From the NCBI GenBank assembly GCA_947650285.1, contig CANTFL010000251.1, positions 1-64,000 of the forward strand: 64,000 nt of DNA. Reading direction: 5' to 3'. Under the pieces are notes generated by a model. The model made no database searches. It saw only the letters and a list, made by a program, of their open reading frames with translations, and had not been told where the DNA came from. The stretch is from Hyaloperonospora brassicae. Its lineage: Eukaryota; Oomycota; Peronosporomycetes; Peronosporales; Peronosporaceae. The translations under genes were made by a program, and so were the position numbers. Below are positions 21,495 through 32,533 of this stretch, one piece after another (the stretch's first letter is position 1; every line of letters begins with the position of its first letter).

Positions 21495-21660
21495 TCGTGG
21501 CTTGATTCGTCGAGTCTTGGCATGTCGAGTTTTGGCTTGTCGAGTGTTACCTCGTCGAGCTGTACCTTTCTTAGTCTTGAGTCTTCGAGTGTTACCTGGT
21601 CAATCCTTGTCTCGTCGTACCTTAACTCGCCGTGTCTTACCTCGTCGAGTCCTCACACAT
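21495..21660. repeat. degenerate CGTCGAG-rich minisatellite
   Basis: About eight imperfect 14-16-bp units of the form CTCGTCGAGTSTTRCCT in tandem. They share the TCGACGAG-like core with the 48-bp array 300 bp upstream. Confidence 0.65.
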
Positions 21661-24004
21661 AGAGACTTTATTCGTCGACATCGATGTGCTCCGTCTTCTC
21701 TCTTCTGATTCTCCATACCATATAATCAGGTCAAAATTTTAGGGAATATTACGTTTGGAAATTCCGTACATCACACAAGCATACCTTGACTAAACTTTTA
21801 TAGATGATGCGAGAAGAGCTTACCCTGCAATAAAAAATCTCGTGCGAGTAATAGTATATAAAATAAATAATCAATATCTGCAAATTTAAACTCTTGCAGC
21901 CGTGTATCAGTAGATTTTTTGGATGTAGTTGTAGATGGAACGCGCACCTTTTGATCTCATCGAGATTACTTACTGATGCGTCGAGTGATAAGCGGGATGT
22001 ACTTCGTATGTTACAATCTCGGAATATGCCAAGACAGTTATTGCATGCATCCTTAATGCACTCAACCCTTCTATAAATGAATTACGTCATTCGTTTATCA
22101 AATTTATTGTTTGGATAATAGCATTTACCGACAACTCAAAACGATTTTGTATTAATTTATATCTCTTCCTAGGTAAATGACCCAATCTCCAGCTTGAAAA
22201 AATTAATGATGCTAATAACAGAAAAATTAGGGAAGAAGAAAAAAGCTTGAGTGACGATTCTTTTGCCGATGAATATGGTGAAGGGATCTGCAGTACACGG
22301 CAGCCAAGGACAAATTCCAGTGGTTTATCTTTACTTATTATCGAGATAGTGAATTGTTTGTTAATAACGACATCTCAGACAGAATGATAAGGCAGAATAA
22401 GAATCAAAGAGTAACACAAGAACTACACTTTCACATAGTACATCATATCTAGTCCTGAACGCGCAGATAGAAATATAAAGCAATTTCTGCTTCTTAAGTA
22501 TATTTACTACTTCGTGTGGTATAAAGCCTGAAAACGCAAGGCGAATATGTTACGACAAACGAGGACAGATCATACGATTGACGTTGAGTGCCTCTTTTGT
22601 GGGTTCAAAACACGTTCTATTCTATAAGTTGGAAGCACATGCGATCAGCAATGTTCATCTGATATCTGTGACACGAACTATCGTATAGATTTGGTCGAGC
22701 AAAGGATCGATCGCTTCAAAGACTGCGAATTCTACATACTTGATGATTACAGATCTTTACAAACAAATTGATGCATCCGCTCGCCTTTAAGTTGGCAACG
22801 AAAATATATAATGATTTTAATTAGCCGCTTCATTTCGACAGTACATTGTCAAACAGGTCGTTGGACGCTTTGGTCGTGTTAAATGTTCATGCGTGGTTCC
22901 CCCGTTGCACATCTAAATACTTGATATGGTAAGAAAGTTCTATATGTCGCTGAGAATTTTCCGATCACCTCCACACATAAGTAGTGGCCGGAACTATGAT
23001 GAAGGCACAATTTAATGAAATACCGCGATTTTAGGAAAATAATAACAATCCAATTTGTCAATTACCGTGGTTATCTGCCATAGGCGAATATCATAGATCA
23101 CCAATTAAAGTAATTATTGACTTTTAAACATCGTCTGGATATGAATGAGGTTTTTCCGAGACGGAGGTGCATCCTAGAAATTGTTGAGCGCGATTGTAAA
23201 GGGTATTATAATACGCATCTGGACAATTTTAGACTAATGCAATGCTAACACCAGAGCAAAGGTCGGATATAAATTATATAAGACATGGTATACATTAAGT
23301 CTTAATTTTGGTGTTAAATACATATTCCGTCCTTAGCATCAACGATCTCGCGATCTGAAGAATTTGGGTACACGATCGTGAATTATCCGTCCTGGATCGT
23401 ATTCTCTAATCGGAGCCGTTTTAGACGTAACTGAAGCTGGTGATCCGTGTGCTTCGGAGACCAAATCAACCGTAAAATCTTGTGATAGCTTTACCACAAA
23501 ATGATAATAGTGTAGCATATTTTCAGGATTCGAAGGAGAGGCAACACTTCTTTCTTTGCTATACCGTACTTAATCTCATGATTGTTGTAGCGTGCGACTT
23601 GTAAATGTCGCCGACTAGTATGCACCATCGTTATTTTGATAGAAATCTGCAGAGACTGCCTACCTGCTTGCATATACTAAGATCACTGGAGATCGCGCGG
23701 GTGAAAGCGTTTAAAAATCAAGGTCCGGGCTACCTTCACTTACAGTATATTAAATGCGATCGAGGCAAGTTTCCAGCGAGTTCTGCCTTCAATATCGGCC
23801 TCTTCCTCATTATCAGCACGTGATCTGCAGCGCATGCGAACCCATCGGCAATACCGAGGTCTCGGATTTTTTTAACTCGGGTATATTTCAATTAAACTAT
23901 TCAGGCGGCTGATCTCATACAAATCCGCTTCTCGCAACTCGTATAGCACCGATGCATAGATTGCGAACTCTTCGATGAAGCGGCATTGGTTTTAGAGAAA
24001 TAAC

Positions 24005-24077
24005 ATAGAATAGGACACTTTTTATCGAAAATTCGTAGAATAGGACACTTTTTGCTATCCACAGGATAGGACACTTT
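24005..24077. repeat. three spaced copies of ATAGGACACTTTTT
   Basis: Copies near 24010, 24042 and 24066 each follow a short spacer (TAGA or CAGG). Directly downstream, an ATG at 24112 opens a 52-codon frame of normal composition ending at 24270. Neither the repeat nor the small frame is recognised. Confidence 0.55.
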
Positions 24078-24999
24078 TTTCACCAGCTATAAGAGGAATA
24101 CAAGACGGCGAATGAACCAAGCGCGCGTAGCATTTATACGAAACGAAGCGATTCGGCGATGGCTGTTTAAACACGAGCTGGTGTTCCTCTTTCTGTACTC
24201 CAAAACGGAAAGTGTCCCGCCGCTCCGCTCGGTGCAGTTTCGACCACCAGGTACGTCTCTCATTGCTTAAGTGAAAACGAAGAGCTGTTTGAGGATATTT
24301 AACCTTTATCGGAGATCGACTGCCAAAAATTTAAGGTGCCCTATTTTGCGTGACCAAGGTGGCACGTTACTGTTTAATAACATATTAGAGGTCTCGGACT
24401 ACAAGGAAGATGGATGACACTGGCAGAAGCGCAAAGATAAGAGTGGGCGGGAGCGGTAATGGTTCTTGAGTGGTCCTGCCACGTGCTTGGTGAATGTTAT
24501 GTCATGCTGACGCCCGAACTGATGTGTTAAAATTGCAGGTTCGTGAGGACCTAGCAAATCTGGTGATCAGCCGAGAGGTCATCATCTTAGGAAGTTATGT
24601 GAATTCTGCAGAGATTTCCGTAAGTTGGTGTGTTTTTTGCAGTACGAATTGGAGGGTTTTAATAGACGTCTTTTATGAGATACTGTTTTGCTGCTTCTAA
24701 TGAGTTGCATGTTGACGTTTCATCGGAGGATGTATTACATCGGGGATTCAATTATGAACATTGTCCTTGTTCACTACTTTGACGAGACAAAATAGGGGAG
24801 GGGGACGTCAAGTTCTGACATGTGTAAGCAACGAAATCTACGGACTTAATCGGCCGCTACCCGTTGCTACGGAATTTGTGTTAACAAATACTGCGTCAAA
24901 ACAAACATTGAGAGGAAAAGATAGTAGGCTCTCAGCAATCGGAACGAAAAAGCTCTCAGCAGCCTGAAGAAACAAGTCATTAAGAAGTGATTAGGACGT

Positions 25000-26772
25000 T
25001 GAACGTCTTGGTCAATGACGGATCAAGCGTAGGCGCCTATACTCTCGATCCAATTGTGCATCCGAAGCTCACTATGTAGATAATACAATTGCCAACGCTA
25101 GAACCGAAACGGTTCTTGCGTGATCTGCGCAGTGGCAAAGTCAAGCAGATCTGCATACTCGTCGCAGAAGATGCGTATGTGGCCGATATTCGGTCGGCAA
25201 CAGTATTTGCTGAAAACAAACGGGTTCTCAGGAGCTCATCGATGGACGAATTACTTCTCGGTAAGAAGACTCGGATTGAGCGATACATGTCTCAATCTTG
25301 TGAGTCGCTTCAAACAAATCAGTTGTATAAGGATTTGATCGAATGCAAGGACGCATTCCCTGAATCCGTGCCTTGCGAGTTGCCTAAGGACAAAGGCACT
25401 CGACACGAGATCGAGCTCAAACCGGGCTCGAAGTACTGTGTCATGAAGCAGTGGCCACTGCCTCGTGAACAAGTACTAGCGGTCGACAAGTTCTTTGCCG
25501 ATCGCTTAGCAGCGGGCCATGTGAGGGAATCAACATCCCCTCACAGCTCTCCGACCTTCTGTGTGCGAAAGGCCACAGGGAGGATGGCGGATAGTGCACG
25601 CATTCAACAAGCGGATAGTGCACGCATTCAACAAGCTGAATGCTGCAACGGTACCGGCGCAGATGCCGATACCGTTGAAGGACGTAATCATAGATGGTAT
25701 GTCAAAAAGTACCATCTTTTCGTCCATGGATCGGATGGATGGATTCTATCAGATCCTGATGCGTGAACGGGATATATTGTACACAGCAGTGATCACCCCA
25801 ACGGTATGCTGTGGGAGTGGCTAGTGATGCCACAGGGGCTGAGCAATGCCCCTGCAACGTTCAACAGATGTGTCACAAATCTGTTGAGACCGGTGCGAGA
25901 CTTCACACCGAGTTACTTCGACGATGTGCTCGTCCATAGCCGGGCTATGGACGGGAAGACGGACGTTGAAGTTCACAGAACGCACGTTCGTCAAGTCCTT
26001 CAACTTATGCGCAAGCATAAGTTGTACGCAAACCTCAAGAAGTGTGTATTCGCGGCTAGCGAAATACCACTTCTTGGGTGCATCGTAGGTAAACACGGCG
26101 TACGCCCTGATCCCGAGAAGATCAAGGCGATCACCGACTGGCCAGTGCCAGTCGATGTCAAGGGACTTCGTAAGTTCCTTGTACTAGCGGCGTACTTGCA
26201 CAAGTGCTCGCGCAACTACGCCGAGATGACGGTACATCTTTCTTGTTTACTCAAGAAAGATTTGAGGTGGTACTAGGACGCTTACTGTCAGCGTTCCTCT
26301 AAAGGTATCAAGAAAGGCTTGATGCAACCGCCCATCTTGTCGATTGGTGATTATGACAGACCATTTCGTGTGGTATGTGACGCCAGCAATTTTGCAATCG
26401 GCTGTGTATTGATGCAACACGGCACAGACGGCGCGGAGTGCATCGTCTGCTATCAATCGCGTCAGCTGCAGTCAGCCAATCGCAATTAACCAGTGTATGA
26501 CAAATAAATTCACGCCATGAAGTACGCAGTGGCTAACTACACGTCTATCTCTTGATAGATAGACCGTTGGTTGTCTATACGGACCATGCGTCAGTACGCA
26601 CGGCCGTAAACAGTCCCCACCTCTCGCAACTAATGGCGAGGTGGGTGTCTTTTTCGCGGACTATAACTTTTCCGTGGAGTACAAATTAGGACGAATCAAT
26701 GTCGTCGCCCTTGCGCTATCGCGCCGACCCGATTTCGAGCCGGGCGCGCAATGCAACACCGTAAAAAAGTAA
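25000..26772 (+). pseudogene. pol: element A reverse transcriptase and RNase H
   Basis: RT starts with the LEPKRFLRDLRSGKVKQICI region and reaches the palm with MDGFYQILMRERD. After a frame change it continues with MPQGLSNAPATFNRCV and the catalytic YFDDVLVHS near 25915. A stop at 26274 ends the intact frame. RNase H motifs (VCDASNFAIGCVL, YTDHASVRTAV) follow in broken frames to about 26772. A 24-bp unit at 25587-25610 is duplicated in tandem (25611-25634), adding eight residues. The stretch 25820-26270 is nearly identical to element B. Confidence 0.88.
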
Positions 26773-27019
26773 TCTGTAACAGCTTTATCAGTCAGTGTCC
26801 CGTCACCAACACTGCTTGACGACGTGAGAAAGGCATACGCAGAAGACCACGATCTTCTGCGCTTAATGGATCATCTGATGAACCCATCTCGATAAATATT
26901 TAATAGGTTTACCGGCTTTTTACCGATCCTCCTCGAAGCGGTACACTACTCGCAACGAGAGCTGTACTACACATCCGTTGTCGGCGACACGTCTCGTGTT
27001 GTCGTTCCCAATCATAATG

Positions 27020-28335
27020 ATATGCGCTTGCGCATCATGTATGAGCGTCACGATTCCCTGACTGGCGGCATCTTAAGAGGGAAAAGACTTACCTTACAGT
27101 AAGTCGTGCCTTTTACTGGCCCCGCCAGTATCAGTTTGTGCGCAAGTACATTCGCGCCCGTGAGGGATGACAACGGGTGAAGCCATGCACCTTTACAGCC
27201 TCTGCCGGTCCCGGAAGAGTGCTGGCAGTCCATTTCCATGGATTTTGTCTTCGGTTTCCCCGTATAAGCTCACACGAATGATGGTATTCTTATGTTTGTG
27301 GGCCGGTTCAGCAAGATGGTACATCTTTCTGCTGTACCCGAGTCAATCAAGGCACAGAGGTGTGCTCGTGACTTTATAGACACGGTCTTTCGCCTTCACG
27401 GATGACCCCGTGTTCGTTTCCGAACGTGACCCTCGGTTCCCGGCGGAACGTTGGCAATCCGTGTTCCGTTCACTCATAACACAATTTAAGATGTCGACAT
27501 CTGACCATCCCGAAACAGATGGTCAGACAGAGCGTGCAAATCGTGTCATCAAAATGACCCTCCGAGGATATGTCCACTCGTTTTCGAGAAGGAGCGAATT
27601 TATACCTTTAATGAAATTCGCCATCAATAATTTGGTGCATGCTTCAATTCAGCACAAACCGTTTTTCGTGAATGAATTACGCTATCCACGTCTGCCCACC
27701 CTTTTAAAAAGGGCCTCTTGGATAAGGAGGGGAGTGACTCGCTCGAGCAAAACCGTTCTGGCTCTTACTTATCATGTGTCGACGCTAACGTCGTCACGTA
27801 TGACGCCGATGTCGATAGGGTCGACATTGAAGATGTAGAAGATCACCTCTATAATAGCGATATCGCTATTATTGACTCAGACGATAATGACGATGCTGGT
27901 ATTTTCAGCCTCACCAATGACTGTTTCAGCGAGTATTACGACACCCTCGCCGATATACAGAAAGAGGAAAGAAATCTTTTTGTAGTTCGCACAAGGCGAA
28001 CTAAAGAAACAATGTCTTGTCACCTAAAGAATTCCTGCTGGCTCGTGAAGCAGTGGTCCGTTTCGTACAGGTTTCATCGCTTACGCGGTGGACCGTCAGA
28101 AACGGAACGCTGACAAGAATGGAAGAGCAAATGTACATAAATTTATTGAAGGAAAATTAGTCCTACTATCTACGGTAAACCTACCTAGACACGCAGTGAC
28201 TAACGTGGGCCGCAGTAAACTACAGCCCAATTATATCGGTCCCTTTCGTGTGCTGCGCCGACAAGGCAACCCATACACGATATAGCTGTCATGTAGGATG
28301 CGCACGCATCCTACGTTCTGCGTGGGGCGTATCCG
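27020..28335 (+). pseudogene. pol: element A integrase remnant
   Basis: Scattered pieces match integrase of element B: RLRIMYERHDSLTGG, FVGRFSKMVHLSAVPESIKA, SERDPRFPAERWQSVFRSL, and SDHPETDGQTERANRV with the catalytic Glu near 27530. The acidic linker and the YIGPFRVLRRQGN (GPY/F-like) region end near 28335. There are several frame breaks. Confidence 0.85.
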
Positions 28336-28399
28336 CCCGTACTGTCAATACGAGTCCTCTTCTGCTGATGAGGATAGCTCCTACTTTCAAGAACATCCA

Positions 28400-30038
28400 T
28401 CAATTTCTTGCATTCGCGCTCCAGACGTTCAATCTGAACGCGCAGCGAAGAGATCTATGAATGAAAAGAAGAGCCTCTCCGCGAGCTGTCGCCAGCTCAT
28501 CGACGAGGGAGCGAACATTGCGTTTGAATTGAAGCTGCGCGACCGCGTGCCCTGCACGGTCCTCAGCACTCTCGGTCTCGTGATCCTTGCGGTGCTTCCG
28601 CACCGTGTCGGTCAGAGCGTAACACCTGTCCATCTCGTGCTCTAAATCCTCTCGCAATTCAACAATTGCGCGATCCAATTCGTACGGGTCGAGATGGTGA
28701 GCAGAACGATCTAGAGGAAGTATTTTAATCTCCTCCACATCCCTTAGTTGACCCCCACGGTAGTCAACGCTTCCTAGTAGAGTGTATCTTGAACCACCGT
28801 GACGGTTCAAGATTAGGGACAAGTTACCTCGTCCACTGGACGGGGTACCCACCCTCTTGGAACAGCTGGGAGCGGGGCTCATTGCTGATTTTAGATGTGC
28901 CCGGTCTCGTCGAGAACTACGACGAGACACACCCTTTGATGGAGTGCCATCGTCGAACGAACGCCCTCCACGTTCGTAAACGAATTGTAAGTTCTCAATC
29001 TCTTGAAGCATCTCGAACGAGATGCACGCCCTCCAGTAGGGTTGATTAGGAAGATACGCCTCCCTAGGGGCACTAACTGAGTTGTTAACACAACTCGGAC
29101 ACTTCTCTCCCCACAAGAGGCAAAATTAAGCTGCCTCTAGAGACAATCGGTGCAATTTGAATTGTGCACCAGTTGGCGACTTCTGTTCAAACCTGTTGCG
29201 AGCAACAACAAGTTTGTCCAGCCAAGCTCGATGGCCAACTTTCTTAATATTGCCGATAAATGAATCCCACGCCTACACAAAAGAGAGCTAGTCTCTCTTA
29301 TGATGCCGCGGAACCATCGATGTCAAAAAAACATTAATGCATAACTTATGCTCAGTGCGATCATTTATCGTACTGGGGTCAAGACCATGGATCCTTGACG
29401 AGTCAAAGAGTTGGATTCGACAACTTCCTGTCGTATACCTATACCACTCTCTAAACTCGCTCACGGATGGCATCCATGGCTTGTTCTCAAGAGCAGATCG
29501 TAATGCGTTACGATCCTGGCTCTTCTTGCGTGGTACCAAAAAAATACCGGCACCACGATCGCCGCAATACCTCGTGGACTGAGGCTGTGGCTACGATGAC
29601 TCCGCGAAGAGTCACCGACATCGTTATTAGGATGTATGTCCTCATGTTAACATTAGCATCGTATGAATACGAGCGCAATCAGTTCGAGCCCGGTGAAAAG
29701 TTCCCGGACTCCTCGGATGAACCGAACATCCCATGCCGCAATTCAGGATCGAGACTGCCGCGAGGCGCAGCAGTCTTAGTGTCTGCAGCCGTACCGTCGG
29801 GATTTGCAGATGGCTTTGAGTCGGACGGAAAATTCGAATCGCCCGAATAGATCACCTCTATTTCGGGATCATAGTCCATGGGGCTACCACCCACGACCGA
29901 AGCTTCGGGAGAAGAGGCTGCCCGTGAATGACCACGTTCAACTACAACTATGGGTGCTGCAGGCTGCTCATCAGCAGCCGCAGACGGATAACCACCTGCT
30001 GCCGAGTCTTTAGTGTCTTGCTCTCCAGCTGCACGCAT
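28400..30038 (-). pseudogene. antisense gene of element A (acidic N terminus, coiled-coil C terminus)
   Basis: Read opposite to pol, three open segments line up with the antisense gene of element B. The first (30038-29679) carries DYDPEIEVIYSGDS and ELRHGMFGSSEES. The second (29539-29288) carries LFDSSRIHGLD and NVFLTSMV. The third (29116-28400, uninterrupted for 238 codons) carries RYTLLGSVDYRGG, CYALTDTVRKHRKD and LATARGE. The third part overlaps the chromodomain and the integrase tail on the other strand. No known family is recognised. Shared residues between two diverged elements show the protein once existed; its role is unknown. Confidence 0.6.
28780..28990 (+). pseudogene. element A chromodomain
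   Basis: Encodes ILNHRDGSRLGTSYLVHWTG-type sequence followed by [15 protein letters not shown] and LVENYDETHP, the chromodomain core used by chromoviruses to target chromatin. The upstream frame is broken. Confidence 0.8.
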
Positions 30039-30203
30039 TTGACAGCTGATTTAGTCGCTGCCTTGCTCGTCATGGGCTGCGAAGTGGGAATGAGAAGGGA
30101 AAGACCACCAAGTGCTCCCCGTATCTAGAGCGACTAAAGGAAGTCACTCTGTCACAACCAATCATATCATTTCTTATAGTGACTGATGGTTAAGGATGGG
30201 TAA

Positions 30204-30641
30204 TGTCAAGGGGTGAGCCCGTTTCATAAAAATTGATAGAAAGTATCAATTTTTGGGTATTATCTATTTTAGATAATACTCAAATCAACATCGCTCGAAG
30301 AGGTGACGTTGTCAAAATATGACCCCCAAGGGTAATATTCGTGGGTGCTCCACTTGGTTGATGTACACGTTACATCAACCAGATCAACCACCAATCGCTG
30401 CTAGATGCGCGCAATAAGTGGTGAGCACGAGTCCAACATAAAGAGATGGTAGTTTAATATAGTCGGAACAAGTAGAAGATCTTTTAGGAAGGAAAACATA
30501 ACTGTATTAAATACCAGTTCTACTTTATTCCTTAGACGAAAGTCTTCGATTCCGCTACTTGTTTGCGCTTCCTCGCACGTGCACGTCACGTCGGGTGCAC
30601 CTCGCCTTGTGTCTTTTCAACACAAGGTGTGCCCCGTTACA
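30204..30641 (+). repeat. 3' LTR of element A, 438 bp
   Basis: Starts TGTCAAGGGGTGAGCCC after the purine tract GTTAAGGATGGGTAA and ends GGTGTGCCCCGTTACA. It contains perfect stems at 30228-30254 (11 bp), 30257-30279 (9 bp) and 30356-30380 (10 bp). It is only distantly similar in sequence to the LTRs of element B, but its ends and stem positions match. Confidence 0.85.
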
Positions 30642-30811
30642 AGCAGATCAAGTCGATCACGACGCAAGCGGCCAGGGATTGCGTCAATATGGCACGCTTC
30701 GACCTCCTAAGTGGAGCAAACCTCGTACCTATGCGTCCTCTGTCCCCTGCAGCAGATGAAGCGCGAAGCGTCGCGCAGCCCAGCCATCTGGGTAAGAGGG
30801 CGCACGAAGGT

Positions 30812-32010
30812 CTAATCCCAAACTTGGTCAACAGTCATTATCACGTAGCCTTTCGAGAGTATCCCTCGTGACGTCTGGAGTATCGATCCAGCAGAATGAA
30901 GAAAGTGGTTGGAGAAAGTTCGTGTCATGGTAGATGGCCGAGGTGGTATCCACATAATTGACATCTTACGAGTGAAAGGTAGTTCTAATAGACGATCTGA
31001 TCGCTCTCTGCATCGCGCTTCATTCTCCTCTTCTGGCGATAGCAACAACTTTTTCACGTGTGTTTCGCTGTCGACTCGCCGTGGAAGAGACGACGCTCAC
31101 TCAATACTGCGTACCCATTGGTAAACGCCCTACACATGCGCTCTCGTGAATGTTTCAACACAGAATGCAGTAGCGCACAGCGTAGAGCTTTTGCTACAGG
31201 TGATGCGATACATGTACGCTCAATCGATGATAGCACTCCGATCGACAACATCTCGTCGCCAAATTGCTTGTTGCCTCAACATACCTTCTACTTGTGCCTG
31301 ACTCATCATTTTTGACACGAATAGGGACAGCAGATGATTGTTCAAAATGTAAAGGCATCCGGGCTTTCGCTCAATCGCAATCTCGATAAGCGAAACTTTA
31401 TCGTAGCAAATGGATTCTCCGTTCGCAGGTGTAGACGTTCGCAGGCGCAAAAGAAAAGGATCAAATCGGCGTACTCTTCGGCTACTGTGGTGCGATGGAA
31501 GTATGTTGTTTTCGACGACAATGTTGCAGCTCGGCTCGCCCTGCGCCCTGGTTCGGCGAAGCCAAACTGTGGCCAACCCGACCATTCATCACGCGGAATT
31601 GTATACACTATGTACTACGATACAGCTTGCTGCGACGTTGCCCATAATTTTGTGTAATGCCGCATTACACTGTAATCGAGAGAAGCCCTTTGCGACAACA
31701 ATTACAATCAATGGCCTTGAAAGACTGCATATCGAATCACTACACGTTTTATTCATGCCTGCATATGGCCCGGTCTCGTGGTCGTCGCAACGACAAACGT
31801 TTTTAAACTTGTCAACGACTTCATGGGAGTATGTGGCAGTCTCTGAGGTAATATTAAGATCATTCGGAGAGCAAAACACCGTTAATGAGATCGTGCCAAT
31901 CATCTCTTTTGTGTTGCACGACGACTTTGGCGATGATGTCGCGCGGCTTTCTCAGGACATCCGGTGGTAAATGCGAGTACAGTGACGCTGTATCTCATTA
32001 GGAACCCGCA
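30812..32010 (-). pseudogene. gene-like minus-strand remnant left of element B
   Basis: Broken but protein-like segments read on the minus strand. They include LPPDVLRKPRDIIAKVVVQH followed by DDWHDLINGVLLSE (about 31880-31965), DEWSGWPQFGFAEPGRRA (about 31540-31595) and KKLLLSPEEENEARCRERSD (about 31000-31057). No family is recognised. Together with 39988-40968 they may be the two parts of one host gene, or of an older element, cut by Gypsy B. Frames are too damaged to join. Confidence 0.33.
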
Positions 32011-32403
32011 TGTAACGGGGCACACCCTTGCGTGAACTTAACGCAAGGGTTTAGGTGCCCCGACAAGCGTACACGAGGCAAACGAGGAAGCGTAGATAAG
32101 GTAAAAGCAGAACTGTTGTATTAATATAATTAAGTCTTTGTAACTACTGTCTCTCTGTTTAACCTGACTTAATTATGTTAATATAACTGAGTGTATGGTG
32201 ACGTCTCGTCACCACTCATTGATCGCGTCCTGCGGCGATTGGTGGGTTGATATCATCACGATATCAACCAATGAGCAGACCCTTTGGTCGCCTCACCAAT
32301 ATCACCACTATCGGTAATATTGTTCAAAGAATATTCATCTTAATATTCTTTATTGTCACTTTCTTTAAAGTGACAATTTCATGTAACGGGCTGCCCCGTT
32401 ACA
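32011..32403 (-). repeat. 3' LTR of element B, 393 bp
   Basis: Ends form the inverted repeat TGTAACGGG/CCCGTTACA. Internal stems include 32024-32050 (10 bp), 32196-32214 (8 bp), 32245-32269 (10 bp), 32326-32351 (10 bp), 32352-32377 (11 bp) and 32382-32403 (9 bp). Longer arms of about 17 bp pair around 32110-32180. Confidence 0.93.
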
Positions 32404-32417
32404 TCACCCCCCTTAAC
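32404..32417 (-). other. polypurine tract of element B
   Basis: On the minus strand GTTAAGGGGGGTGA abuts the 3' LTR. The same motif with small changes precedes the LTR of element A. Confidence 0.7.
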
Positions 32418-32533
32418 TGATAGTCACCGTGTGACTATCGAAAATATGGTGGCCACTCATTGGTCACCATTGGGACAGGGAGCACTTGTTGGGTCCGTTC
32501 CATTCACTTTCCGCTTGACCTCGCATAGTTAAC

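Larger units (their letters stand above)
18512..24924. other. AT-rich gene-poor region
   Basis: More than 6 kb of AT-rich DNA with no credible host gene. It holds the decayed RT relic, repeats and tRNA-like boxes listed separately. Composition changes sharply at the Copia end and again where Gypsy element A begins. Confidence 0.7.
24925..30641 (+). mobile_element. Gypsy chromovirus A, 5'-truncated and decayed
   Basis: Homology with element B (32011-39987) begins near 24925-25000, between protease and RT. It runs through RT, RNase H, integrase and chromodomain to a polypurine tract (30189-30203) and a 438-bp 3' LTR (30204-30641). No 5' LTR, primer site or gag is present. Many stops and frameshifts show it is dead. 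The left boundary is approximate. A gene-like region lies antisense between the chromodomain and the LTR. Confidence 0.88.
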
